Of a stretch of 64,000 nucleotides of DNA, positions 18,723-27,885 are shown in pieces. The translations under genes and the position numbers were made by a program. The notes under the pieces were generated by a model. It was not told the DNA's origin. It did not search any database and worked only from the letters and a program-made list of their open reading frames with translations. Source of the DNA: Rhizobium sp. NXC14 (lineage in GTDB: Bacteria; Pseudomonadota; Alphaproteobacteria; Rhizobiales; Rhizobiaceae). Where the stretch lies: assembly GCF_002117485.1 (NCBI RefSeq), contig NZ_CP021030.1, positions 1,739,001 to 1,803,000 of the forward strand, written 5' to 3'. Within the stretch, counting starts at the first letter, position 1; each line of letters begins with the position of its first letter.

Positions 18723-21377
18723 TCAGCTCTTTTTCGATTTCGCGGGCGCCTTGGCCTTCGCTGCCTTCGGCTTGGCGGCCGTCTTGGTTGTCTTGGCTTC
18801 GGCGGCGGCCGCCTTCGGCTTGGCTTTCCCTTTGGCCGCCTTGCCCACGGGAGCCTTGCCGGCCTTTTCCGTGATCAGCGCAAGCGCCTCCTCAATGGTG
18901 ATCGCTTGCGGATCCTTGCCCTTCGGCAGGGTGGCGTTGACCTTGCCCCAGTTGACATAGGGGCCATATTTGCCGTCGCGAACAGTGATGGCGCCGCCCT
19001 CGGGATGATCGCCGAGGGTCTTCAGCGCCGCCGGCGTACCGCGCGCACCCCGGCCCGGCGCCTTGTTGGCTTTTTCGGCAATCAGTGTCACGGCGCGGTT
19101 GAGGCCGACGGAGAAGACATCCTCAACGGTTTCCAGATTGGCATAGGAACCGTCATGCAGAAGGAACGGCCCGTAACGGCCGATGCCCGAGGAGATCATC
19201 TTGCCCGTTTCAGGGTGTTTGCCGATATCGCGCGGCAGCGAGATCAGCGCCATCGCCTTTTCATAGTCGATATCCTCAGGCTTCCAGCCCTTCGGCAACG
19301 AGGCGCGTTTGGCCTCTTTGCCATCGCCGCGTTGGATATAGGGACCGAAGCGGCCGGAACGGAGCGTCAGTTCCTCGCCTGTCGTCGGGTCGGTGCCGAG
19401 GCTCTTCGGTTCGTTGAGCGAGACACCCTCCGCTTCTCCGCCATTTTCGGAGGAGAGCTGGCGGGTGTAGTTGCATTCCGGATAGTTCGAGCAGCCAACA
19501 AAGGCGCCGTATCTGCCAAGCTTCAGCGAAAGGTTGCCGGTGCCGCAGACCTGACAGATTCTGGGGTCGCCGCCATCTTCGCGTTTCGGGAAGACGAGCG
19601 GCGCCAGCGCCTCGTTCAGCGAATCGAGCACGTTGGTGACGCGCAGTTCCTTCGTGTCTTCGATCTGCGCGAAGAAGTCCTTCCAGAAATCGCGCAGCAC
19701 CTGCTTCCAGTTCAATTCGCCGGCGGAAATCCGGTCGAGCTTCTCCTCGAGGTCGGCGGTGAAATCATATTCGACATATTTGGTGAAGAAGCTTTCGAGG
19801 AAAGCCGTCACCAGCCGGCCCTTGGCCTGCGGGATGAGTTTACGTTTGTCGATTGTCACATAGTCGCGGTCGCGCAGTGTCGCCAGTGTGGCGGCATAGG
19901 TCGAGGGACGCCCGATGCCGAGCTCTTCCATCTTCTTGATCAGCGAGGCTTCCGAATAGCGCGGCGGCGGCTCGGTGAAATGCTGGGTCGAATTAATTTT
20001 CTGCTTGGCGAGCGTCTCGCGCGCATTGATCTCCGGCAGACGGCCATCCTCGTCGCCGTCATCGCTCTGCTCGCCGTCCTCCTTCTGGTCGGTATAGGCG
20101 GCGATGAAGCCGTCGAAGCGGATGACCGAACCGACGGCGCGCAGGCCGGCCTTCTCGCCCTTATTGTCGGCGGTAATTTCGGCCGTGGTGCGCTCGATCT
20201 CGGCCGACGCCATCTGGCTGGCGATGCCGCGCTTCCAGATCAGCTCGTAGAGCCGGATCTGGTCTGCATCGAGGAATTTGCGCACGCGGTCAGGAGAGCG
20301 GTAGAAATCGGTCGGACGGATCGCCTCGTGCGCCTCCTGGGCGTTCTTCGCTTTGGTGGAATAGAGGCGCGCCTTCTCAGGCAGGTAACGCTCGCCGAAC
20401 TGGTCGAGGATGGCGCTGCGCGCAGCACCGATCGCTTCCGGGGCCATCTGTACGCCGTCGGTTCGCATATAGGTGATGAGACCGACCGTCTCGCCGCCGA
20501 TATCAACACCCTCATAGAGCTTCTGGGCGATCTGCATGGTGCGTGAGGCGGAGAAGCCAAGATTGGAGGAGGCGGCCTGCTGCAGCGTCGAGGTGGTGAA
20601 CGGCGGTCCCGGATTGCGCTTGACCGGTTTTGCCTCGACCGTATCGACGATATAGCTGGCGCCTTCGAGCAATGCCTTCAGCCGGCCCGCATCCTCGCCG
20701 TTGCCGATCGCCCGCGGCTGCAGCCGCTTGCCATGCGCCGAAACCAGCCTTGCCTCAAATTCGTCGCCGCGCGGCGTCTTCAGCAGCGCCGAGATATTCC
20801 AGTACTCTTCCGAAATGAAGCGCTCGATTTCGGATTCGCGATCGCAGACCAGACGAAGCGCGACCGACTGGACGCGGCCGGCCGAACGCGCGCCCGGCAG
20901 CTTGCGCCACAGAACCGGCGAAAGATTGAAACCGACGAGATAGTCGAGCGCGCGGCGCGCCAGATAAGCGTCGACCAGCGGCACGTCGATATCACGCGGA
21001 TCGGCCATCGCATCGAGGACGGCCTTCTTGGTGATTGCATTGAAGACGACGCGCTTGACGGACTTGCCGTTCAGCACCCGCTTCTTGTTCAGCATGTCAA
21101 GGACGTGCCATGAAATCGCTTCGCCTTCGCGGTCAGGGTCGGTCGCGAGAAAGAGCCCGTCGGAGGACTTCACCGCATCAGCGATGTCCTTCATCCGCTT
21201 GGCCGAAGCGCCGTCGACCTCCCAGAGCATTTCGAAATCCTGATCGGGAAGAACGGAGCCGTCCTTGGCAGGCAGATCGCGCACATGGCCGAAGGAGGCG
21301 AGCACTTTGTATCCCGAACCCAGATACTTGTTGATCGTCTTGGCCTTGGCAGGCGATTCCACCACTACAACATTCAT
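18723..21377 (-). CDS. topA: DNA topoisomerase I
   Basis: 884 residues. The Toprim domain starts at MNVVVVESPAKAKTINKYLG. The catalytic tyrosine is in GLITYMRTDG (about residue 300). A zinc ribbon CQVCGTGNLSLKLGRYGAF...C follows the core, then several repeated glycine-rich DNA-binding modules (GRYGPFLLHDG, DGKYGPYVNWG). A Lys/Ala-rich tail of about 50 residues ends the protein. It relaxes negative supercoils. It is the first gene of the topA-rnr pair. Confidence 0.96.
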   Translation of the reverse strand: MNVVVVESPAKAKTINKYLGSGYKVLASFGHVRDLPAKDGSVLPDQDFEMLWEVDGASAKRMKDIADAVKSSDGLFLATDPDREGEAISWHVLDMLNKKRVLNGKSVKRVVFNAITKKAVLDAMADPRDIDVPLVDAYLARRALDYLVGFNLSPVLWRKLPGARSAGRVQSVALRLVCDRESEIERFISEEYWNISALLKTPRGDEFEARLVSAHGKRLQPRAIGNGEDAGRLKALLEGASYIVDTVEAKPVKRNPGPPFTTSTLQQAASSNLGFSASRTMQIAQKLYEGVDIGGETVGLITYMRTDGVQMAPEAIGAARSAILDQFGERYLPEKARLYSTKAKNAQEAHEAIRPTDFYRSPDRVRKFLDADQIRLYELIWKRGIASQMASAEIERTTAEITADNKGEKAGLRAVGSVIRFDGFIAAYTDQKEDGEQSDDGDEDGRLPEINARETLAKQKINSTQHFTEPPPRYSEASLIKKMEELGIGRPSTYAATLATLRDRDYVTIDKRKLIPQAKGRLVTAFLESFFTKYVEYDFTADLEEKLDRISAGELNWKQVLRDFWKDFFAQIEDTKELRVTNVLDSLNEALAPLVFPKREDGGDPRICQVCGTGNLSLKLGRYGAFVGCSNYPECNYTRQLSSENGGEAEGVSLNEPKSLGTDPTTGEELTLRSGRFGPYIQRGDGKEAKRASLPKGWKPEDIDYEKAMALISLPRDIGKHPETGKMISSGIGRYGPFLLHDGSYANLETVEDVFSVGLNRAVTLIAEKANKAPGRGARGTPAALKTLGDHPEGGAITVRDGKYGPYVNWGKVNATLPKGKDPQAITIEEALALITEKAGKAPVGKAAKGKAKPKAAAAEAKTTKTAAKPKAAKAKAPAKSKKS

Positions 21378-21478
21378 GATGATTCTCTAAAAACAGCCAC
21401 GCCGGCGTGGGAGCCAGCGCAACACGCAGCGCAACTTGGATACTGGCCCTCCGACATGGACAGGGAAATCGCTGCGGT

Positions 21479-21507
21479 CAAGGGGTTTGCTACAATTTTA
21501 CCCCTTG
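21479..21507. repeat. Perfect 8-bp inverted repeat upstream of topA
   Basis: CAAGGGGT (21479-21486) and ACCCCTTG (21500-21507) around 13 AT-rich bases, about 100 bases before the topA start and after the dprA stop. There is no T run on either strand, so an operator or RNA hairpin is as likely as a terminator. Confidence 0.4.
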
Positions 21508-21622
21508 CATCTGGTGCAATCGGAACAGGATTCGCAACGGAATTTAACTTCTGGCTGTAATGCTATCGTTTTCGACACGCGGTTCCTGCGTTTGCAAGCC
21601 GCCCCCTCGTACCCCGCAAGCG

Positions 21623-22765
21623 TCAATCGGAAAGCGAGACGAAACCGCCCTGATACCGGTGCAGCCTGCCTGATATGTCGAGTTCCAGGAGAATGAGATA
21701 AACCGCGGATGCCGATAGGCCGGTGTGGCGGATGACGTCGTCGATCTCGACGGGCGTCGGTCCGAGCGCGCCGATGACACGCATCCGGTCTGAATCGCCG
21801 GGCGGCATCGTTATTGCTCTGCTCTCGCGTGCCGGCTCCTCCACCATCGACAAAGGGAAGAGGTCGAGTTGCGCAAGCGGCGCCAAGGCCTCGATGACAT
21901 CGGCAGGTTCGGTAACGATCGAGGCGCCGTCCTTGAGCAGGCCGTTGGTGCCGTGACAGCGCGGATCGAGCGGCGAGCCCGGCACGGCAAACACCAGGCG
22001 GCCGAACTCGCCGGCGAGGCGTGCCGTGATCAGCGAGCCCGAGCGCATCGCCGCTTCGACGATCACCACGCCGAGCGCAATGCCGGCAATCAGCCGGTTC
22101 CGGCGCGGGAAATCGCGGGCGCGGGGCTCCCAGCCGAAAGGCATTTCGCTCACCGCCAGTCCGTTGCCGTCGGTTATCTCTTCGATCAGACGGATATTCT
22201 CCGCCGGGTAGGGCTTGTCGAGGCCGCCGGCAAGGGCGGCGATCGTGCCCGTGCCGAGACTTGCCCGATGCGCTGCCGTGTCGATGCCGCGCGCCAGACC
22301 GGAGACCACGGTATAACCCGCCCGGCCACAGTCGTGCGCCACCATCGCCGCGAATTTGGCGCCTGCGGCCGAGGCGTTGCGGGAACCAACGATGCCGACG
22401 GCCGGTCGTTTGGCGGCGGCAAGCGCGCCCTTGACGGCAAGGAGCGGCGGTGCACCGTCGATCTGTTTCAGCGCCTGCGGATAGTCCGGCTCGCCGATGC
22501 CGACAAAGCGGGCGCCGAAACGATGCGCCGCCTCCAGTTCCCGGTGCGCCTCGGCTTCGCCGGCAATGCGGATGCCCCGTGTCGCGCCGCCGCGCGCCGA
22601 AAGCTCTGGCAGCGCCGCGAGTGCCGCCTCGGCCGAACCGAAATGATTGATGAGATCGCGAAAAGTTGCAGGGCCGACGTTGTCGGAACGAATCAGGCGC
22701 AGCCAGGCAATCCTCTGCCTTTCGCTGAGCACCGTGCCTGTGGATCCCGCGCTCCGCGCATCCAT
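21623..22765 (-). CDS. dprA: DNA-processing protein DprA
   Basis: 380 residues from the ATG at 22765. A GTG at 22771 overlapping the plsY stop (GTGA) is an equally possible start. It has an N-terminal helical (SAM-like) region, then the Rossmann-like DprA core with [16 protein letters not shown] and [16 protein letters not shown], and a C-terminal winged-helix part ([24 protein letters not shown]). It loads RecA on incoming single-stranded DNA during transformation; in rhizobia its everyday role is unclear. It overlaps or abuts plsY. Confidence 0.93.
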   Translation of the reverse strand: MDARSAGSTGTVLSERQRIAWLRLIRSDNVGPATFRDLINHFGSAEAALAALPELSARGGATRGIRIAGEAEAHRELEAAHRFGARFVGIGEPDYPQALKQIDGAPPLLAVKGALAAAKRPAVGIVGSRNASAAGAKFAAMVAHDCGRAGYTVVSGLARGIDTAAHRASLGTGTIAALAGGLDKPYPAENIRLIEEITDGNGLAVSEMPFGWEPRARDFPRRNRLIAGIALGVVIVEAAMRSGSLITARLAGEFGRLVFAVPGSPLDPRCHGTNGLLKDGASIVTEPADVIEALAPLAQLDLFPLSMVEEPARESRAITMPPGDSDRMRVIGALGPTPVEIDDVIRHTGLSASAVYLILLELDISGRLHRYQGGFVSLSD

Positions 22766-22767
22766 TA

Positions 22768-23385
22768 TCACTTCGCCCCGATCTTGCTTTCCGTTCCGCC
22801 CATCAGGCGCGAAATATTCGCCTTGTGCTTCCAGTAGGAGATGAGCGTCATGACCGCCATGACGGCCGCGACCTTTTCATTGCCCAATATCAACAGGGCA
22901 ACCGGAATGACGAGCATGGCGACAAGGGCCGACAGCGAGGAATAGCGGGTGGTGACGGCGACCGCCAGCCAGATGGCGGCGAAGAGCACCACCATGATCG
23001 GCGCGACGCCGAGCAGCGTGCCGATATAGGTGGCGACACCCTTGCCGCCCTTGAAGCCGATCCAGACGGGGAAGAGATGGCCGATGAAGGCGAAGAAGCC
23101 GGCGATGATCGCGGCCTCTTCACCGAGGAAATAGCCGACGATCCAGGCTGCCGCCGATGCCTTCAAGGCGTCGAGCAGCAGGGTTGCCGCGGCGAGCTTG
23201 CGATTTCCGGTTCTGAGCACATTGGTCGCGCCGATATTGCCGGAGCCGATGCTGCGCACATCGCCGAGGCCGGCGGCGCGGGTGAGAATCAGGCCGAAGG
23301 GGATTGAGCCGAGGAGATAACCGATGACGGCAGCCGCAAGTGCGATCGGCAGCGTGATCTGCCATGACATGAGATTGGATAACAT
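22768..23385 (-). CDS. plsY: Glycerol-3-phosphate acyltransferase PlsY
   Basis: 205 residues, a multi-pass inner-membrane protein. PlsY motifs: GSIPFGL (about 26-32), [14 protein letters not shown] (about 47-60) and [18 protein letters not shown] (about 102-119). It transfers acyl from acyl-phosphate to glycerol-3-phosphate, the first step of phospholipid synthesis. It is directly followed by dprA. The upstream gene pyrC' is 77 bases away on the same strand. Confidence 0.95.
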   Translation of the reverse strand: MLSNLMSWQITLPIALAAAVIGYLLGSIPFGLILTRAAGLGDVRSIGSGNIGATNVLRTGNRKLAAATLLLDALKASAAAWIVGYFLGEEAAIIAGFFAFIGHLFPVWIGFKGGKGVATYIGTLLGVAPIMVVLFAAIWLAVAVTTRYSSLSALVAMLVIPVALLILGNEKVAAVMAVMTLISYWKHKANISRLMGGTESKIGAK

Positions 23386-23462
23386 GTGCCCCCTCAGCCC
23401 TCCGTGGCTATCCTCAAGTCCGGCCCTTTTCCCTCTGGGGATGAACGGCGATGGTGTCGATT

Positions 23463-24752
23463 CTAAACTGCGTGGACAAGCTTTCCCGAGACGTAAGTCC
23501 CAACCGCTCGCCCGCTGAAGCGGGCATCCTCGAAAGGCGTGTTCTTCGAGCGGGAGAGAAGCATGTCTTTAGCGACAAGCCAAGGCTCATCGAGATCGAT
23601 CAGCGTGATATCGGCCGCAGCACCCGGCTTCAGCGTGCCCGCTTCAAGGCCGAAGATTTGTGCCGGGCGGGTGGACATGGCGTCGATCAGCCGCATCAGG
23701 CCGACCTGGCCGCCATGGTGAAGCCTGAGGGCCGCTGCCAGCATCGTTTCCAATCCGACTGCGCCATCGGCCGCTTCTGCGAACGGCAGGCGCTTCGTGT
23801 CGACGTCCTGCGGGTCGTGCGAGGAGACGATGATGTCGATCGCGCCACTCGCAAGCGCCTCGGCCATGGCGACCCGGTCATCCTCCGGGCGCAACGGCGG
23901 ATAGAGCTTGAAGAAGGTGCGGTATTCGCCGATGTCGTTCTCGTTGAGCGCCAGATTGTTGATCGAGATGCCCGAGGTCACCTTGGCGCCACGGCCCCGG
24001 GCGCGTTCGATGGCTTCGACCGATTCCGGCACGGAGATCATCGGGGCATGATAACGGCCGCGCGTCAGCTCTGCCACCCTGAGATCGCGTTCGAGTGGGA
24101 TCAGCTCGGCTTCCTTCGGAATGCCGGAGAGCCCCAGCCAGCTGGCGAAAAGTCCCTCATGCATGACGCCATTGGCGCCGAGATATTTGTCGCGGGTCTC
24201 GCAGGAGATGACGGCGCCGAACTCGCGCGCATAGGTCATGATTCGGCGCAGCACCTGTGTGTTAGGGACGCTGGAATGGGCGTCGGTGAAGGCGACGGCG
24301 CCCGCCTGCATCAAGAGGCCGATCTCCGTCATCTCCTCGCCGGCAAGACCCTTGGTGAGGGCGGCTGCCGGATAGACGTTGACGCTGGCCGTGTCCCGCG
24401 CCGTCTTCCTGACGAATTCCACCAGCGCGATGTCGTCAATGACGGGATCGGTGTCCGGCATCATGATGATCGAGGTGATGCCGCCGGCTGCCGCCGCCCG
24501 GCTCGCCGAGGCGATCGTCTCGCGGTGCTCGCCGCCGGGCTCGCCGATATGGACGCGTGCATCGACGAGGCCGGGGGTCGCCACGAGGCCGGTGCAGTCG
24601 CGCACGACGGCGCCTTCCGGCGCGCCCTGATTCTGCGCCCCGCTGCCGGCGGCAAGAATCACGCCATTTTTAGCGATGATCGTTCCAATCTCGTCGAGAT
24701 CGCGCGAGGGATCGACGATGCGGACATTCTTGAGGACGATCGAGTTGCTCAT
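23463..24752 (-). CDS. pyrC: Dihydroorotase homologue lacking metal ligands (pseudo-dihydroorotase, PyrC')
   Basis: 429 residues from ATG 24752, whose ATGA overlaps the pyrB stop. The fold is that of class I dihydroorotase ([57 protein letters not shown]). The ligands are altered. The DxHxH metal motif reads DARVH (64-68); the His of HCED is Ser (SCET, 183-186); the His of the HVS motif appears to be Met (APMIS, 236-240); and TDHAPH reads SSHDPQ (310-315). Such inactive homologues act as structural partners of aspartate transcarbamoylase in Pseudomonas. Catalysis is therefore unlikely and a true dihydroorotase should be encoded elsewhere. Confidence 0.9.
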   Translation of the reverse strand: MSNSIVLKNVRIVDPSRDLDEIGTIIAKNGVILAAGSGAQNQGAPEGAVVRDCTGLVATPGLVDARVHIGEPGGEHRETIASASRAAAAGGITSIIMMPDTDPVIDDIALVEFVRKTARDTASVNVYPAAALTKGLAGEEMTEIGLLMQAGAVAFTDAHSSVPNTQVLRRIMTYAREFGAVISCETRDKYLGANGVMHEGLFASWLGLSGIPKEAELIPLERDLRVAELTRGRYHAPMISVPESVEAIERARGRGAKVTSGISINNLALNENDIGEYRTFFKLYPPLRPEDDRVAMAEALASGAIDIIVSSHDPQDVDTKRLPFAEAADGAVGLETMLAAALRLHHGGQVGLMRLIDAMSTRPAQIFGLEAGTLKPGAAADITLIDLDEPWLVAKDMLLSRSKNTPFEDARFSGRAVGTYVSGKLVHAV

Positions 24753-25705
24753 GCCATCATTCCGTCGGTTCGGGGACCTTGGTTCTGCGAGACGAGCAGC
24801 GTCTCCATGACGGCCATGCGCACGGCGACCCCCATTTCCACTTGTTCGGCGATGACGCTCTGCGGACCATCGGCCACCTCGGAGGCGATCTCGACGCCGC
24901 GGTTCATCGGTCCGGGGTGCATGACCAGCGCATCGTCCTTCGCTGCTTTCAGCGTTTCGGCGTCGAGTCCGTAGAAATGATAATACTCGCGCACCGACGG
25001 CACGAAGGCGCCGGACATGCGTTCGCGCTGCAGCCGCAGCATCATCACGACGTCGGCGTCCTTCAATCCTTCCTTCATCGAGTGGAACACCTCGACACCC
25101 ATCTCGGCGATGCCGGCGGGCAGCAGCGTGGCGGGCGCGACGACGCGCACGCGTGCGCCCATCGCGTTCAGCAGCAGGATATTGGAGCGCGCCACGCGCG
25201 AGTGCAGCACGTCGCCGCAGATCGCTACGGTGATCCGCGAAAGCTTGCCCTTGGCGCGGCGGATCGTCAGCGCGTCGAGCAGCGCCTGGGTCGGATGTTC
25301 GTGCTGCCCGTCGCCGGCATTGACGACCGAGCAGGAGACTTTCTGGGCTAGAAGCGCGGCCGCACCGGCGCTTGAATGGCGGATCACCAGCACGTCCGGA
25401 CGCATTGCATTCAGCGTCATCGCCGTATCGATCAGCGTTTCGCCTTTCTTCACCGAGGAATTGCCGACCGACATGTTCATCACGTCGGCGCCAAGCCGCT
25501 TGCCAGCAAGCTCGAAGGAGGCCTGTGTGCGGGTCGATGCCTCGAAGAAGAGGTTGATCTGTGTCAGTCCGCGCAGCGTCGACGTCTTCTTTTCTCGCTG
25601 GCGGCTGATCTTGACGGCTTCGTCCGCCTTGTCGAGAAGATAGGTGATATCCTGCTCGGTGAGGCCCTTGATGCCAATGAGGTGGCGGTGGGGGAAAAAG
25701 ACCAT
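24749..25705 (-). CDS. pyrB: Aspartate carbamoyltransferase catalytic subunit
   Basis: 318 residues from the ATG at 25705 ([20 protein letters not shown]), chosen over the upstream in-frame ATG at 25762 because of length and a ribosome site AGGCAGGG. The carbamoyl-phosphate motif STRTQASFE follows LFFEA, and [11 protein letters not shown] lies near the C-terminus. It makes carbamoyl-aspartate, the first committed step of pyrimidine synthesis. It overlaps pyrC' by 4 bases, consistent with a joint holoenzyme. No pyrI regulatory gene is next to it. Confidence 0.95.
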   Translation of the reverse strand: MVFFPHRHLIGIKGLTEQDITYLLDKADEAVKISRQREKKTSTLRGLTQINLFFEASTRTQASFELAGKRLGADVMNMSVGNSSVKKGETLIDTAMTLNAMRPDVLVIRHSSAGAAALLAQKVSCSVVNAGDGQHEHPTQALLDALTIRRAKGKLSRITVAICGDVLHSRVARSNILLLNAMGARVRVVAPATLLPAGIAEMGVEVFHSMKEGLKDADVVMMLRLQRERMSGAFVPSVREYYHFYGLDAETLKAAKDDALVMHPGPMNRGVEIASEVADGPQSVIAEQVEMGVAVRMAVMETLLVSQNQGPRTDGMMA

Positions 25706-25883
25706 GACCCTGCCTCTTGCTGTCTCTTGCGGGTCTATAATGAGTGCCGCCCGCCGGGGCAAGCACGCGCTGTGGGCAAAGGCTTATGTCCCCATGCATT
25801 TTCGCCCGAATTCCGATAGAGCAGAATGAAGCGAATCATAACTTCCGGTTTTCCTTGCCGGGTTCTTGCACTAGAAGCGAACA

Positions 25884-27542
25884 ATGACCTCCGCAAACCG
25901 GACTGACGACAAACTCGCAGAACTCAACCAGCCGAGCCTGTGGTCCGGCATCAATGCCTATCGATCCGATCCTCTGATCGTCGATCTGACGGCGGCCCTG
26001 CCGCGCGGCATCCGTGAAGACCTGGAAAATATCGGCCGCTACGTCACCTCGCCGGAGGCACAGGAGCTGGCGCGTATGGCAAACCAGGGGGCGCCACAGC
26101 TGCGCACCCATGGTCCGCGCGGCGAACGTCTCGATGTCGTCGAATTCCATCCCGCCTGGCACGCGCTGATGCGTCGCTCCATGTCGGTCGGCCTGCATTC
26201 CTCCGTCTGGGATCCGCAGGCCGATATCGAGGCGAAGGACGCAGGCCACAAGGTCCGCGCCGCGCGATTTTACCTGACGGCACAGCTGGAATCTGGCCAT
26301 CTCTGCCCGCTGACGATGACGAGTGCTTCGGTGGCCGCGCTGTCGGCGTCCCCTGCGGTGCAGAAGGACTGGGCGCCGAAGATCCTGTCGCGCAAATATG
26401 ATTCGTCCAACCGGCCCGCTATGCAGAAGTCTGCGGTGACAATCGGCATGGGCATGACCGAAAAGCAGGGCGGCACCGATGTCAGGGCCAACCGCAGCGC
26501 TGCCGAAAAGGTCAGTGAAGGCATCTACCGGCTTTCCGGCCACAAATGGTTCATGTCGGCTCCGATGAGCGATGCCTTCATCATGCTGGCGCAGACCAAG
26601 GAGGGCATGGGCTGCTTCCTCGTGCCTCGCCTGCTGGAGGACGGGTCAGCGAACGGACTGCAGTTCCAGCGACTGAAGGATAAGGTCGGTAATCGGTCCA
26701 ACGCCTCTTCAGAGGTGGAGTTCACCGATACCTTCGGTTTCCTGCTCGGCGGCCCGGATGCCGGGATCCGCACCATCCTCGACATGGTGACGTTGACGCG
26801 GCTTGACTGCGCACTGGCCTCCTCCGGCATCATGCGCGCCTCGCTGGCCGAGGCCGTGCATCACACGCGCGGCCGCAGCGTCTTCGGCAGGATGCTCGTC
26901 AATCAGCCGATCATGACGCGCGTGCTGGCCGACATGGCGCTCGATGTCGCGGCCGCCACCGCGCTGTCCTTCCGTCTTGCCGATGCTTTCGACAAGGCCC
27001 GCGGCAATGCCGAAGAAGCGGCCTATGCCCGCGTCATGACTCCCGTCGCCAAATACTGGTGCTGCAAGATCGCACCCGCGCTGATCTACGAGGCGATGGA
27101 ATGCATCGGCGGCAACGGTTACATCGAGGAGCGGCCGATCGCCCGTCATTACCGGGAGGCTCCCGTCAATGCCATCTGGGAGGGCTCCGGCAACGTCATG
27201 GCGCTGGATGTGCTGCGGGTGCTCAACCGTGGCAAGGATCTGTTCGAAACGGTTTTTGCGGGCCTCGCGCGCGATCTCGGCCCCGCCGGGACGAAAACGA
27301 TCGACGTGCTACGCGCCGCAATCGCCCTCTGCGAACAGGACGAAGGCGCGGCACGCCTGCTCGTCGAGCAACTGGCTCTTGCCGCCGGCGCCGCCGAGCT
27401 CTACCGGCTCGGGGCAGGGCGCATTGCCGATGCCTTCATAGAGACGCGCCTGGCCGGCGGCTGGCGCTCCACCTACGGCATGCTCGACTCCCGCTTCGAC
27501 GCCAGCTACATCGTCGATCTGCTCTATCCCCCGGCCGCCTGA
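25884..27542 (+). CDS. AidB-like acyl-CoA dehydrogenase family protein
   Basis: 552 residues. It matches the long AidB/isovaleryl-CoA dehydrogenase type: N-terminal extension, FAD-binding middle domain (GMGMTEKQGGTDVRAN, YRLSGHKWFMSAPMSDAF) and a C-terminal helical domain with AMECIGGNGYIEERPIARHYREAPVNAIWEGSGNV, which holds the candidate catalytic Glu. E. coli AidB is part of the adaptive response to alkylation and binds DNA. Whether this protein is an enzyme or a protective factor is not decided by sequence. Divergent from pyrB; its end overlaps the vapB-like gene by 19 bases. Confidence 0.88.
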   Translation: MTSANRTDDKLAELNQPSLWSGINAYRSDPLIVDLTAALPRGIREDLENIGRYVTSPEAQELARMANQGAPQLRTHGPRGERLDVVEFHPAWHALMRRSMSVGLHSSVWDPQADIEAKDAGHKVRAARFYLTAQLESGHLCPLTMTSASVAALSASPAVQKDWAPKILSRKYDSSNRPAMQKSAVTIGMGMTEKQGGTDVRANRSAAEKVSEGIYRLSGHKWFMSAPMSDAFIMLAQTKEGMGCFLVPRLLEDGSANGLQFQRLKDKVGNRSNASSEVEFTDTFGFLLGGPDAGIRTILDMVTLTRLDCALASSGIMRASLAEAVHHTRGRSVFGRMLVNQPIMTRVLADMALDVAAATALSFRLADAFDKARGNAEEAAYARVMTPVAKYWCCKIAPALIYEAMECIGGNGYIEERPIARHYREAPVNAIWEGSGNVMALDVLRVLNRGKDLFETVFAGLARDLGPAGTKTIDVLRAAIALCEQDEGAARLLVEQLALAAGAAELYRLGAGRIADAFIETRLAGGWRSTYGMLDSRFDASYIVDLLYPPAA

Positions 27543-27742
27543 TTGTCAGCGGGGGATTGACGTATCTCGTCGAGATCGCCTTCCCAGCCGATCACTGCAA
27601 GATCTTCGATCGCATTCTTTTGACGGTGCCTGTCGACGAGGCTTCGCAAGGCCTGTTCGATCATGGCCTTTTTCGTCGCCAATCCCGTGGCGGCCATTGC
27701 CGCTTCGAGCAAGCCCCTATCGATATCCAGAGTCGTTCGCAC
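27524..27742 (-). CDS. Orphan VapB-family antitoxin
   Basis: 72 residues from GTG 27742 (reads RTTLDIDRGLLEAAMAATGL after the start), with the typical TKKAMIEQALRSLV helix and an IEDLAVIGWEGDLDEIR tail that would mask a VapC toxin. No vapC follows: the stop lies inside the end of the opposite AidB-like gene, and the last residues (QSPADNQAAGG) look like read-through rather than family sequence. It is likely a remnant or a stand-alone antitoxin of a lost type II pair. Confidence 0.72.
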   Translation of the reverse strand: MRTTLDIDRGLLEAAMAATGLATKKAMIEQALRSLVDRHRQKNAIEDLAVIGWEGDLDEIRQSPADNQAAGG

Positions 27743-27885
27743 GGTCGCATCCCATGTGTGTGATCTCAATAATACACGTACTCGCGCTGCCTTGCTGAAA
27801 GTCGATGCCGATGCCGCCGCCATAAACGAAAATCCGGCCGCGTCGCCGCAGCCGGATCTCATCATTTACGTCCGAAAATCAGCGT

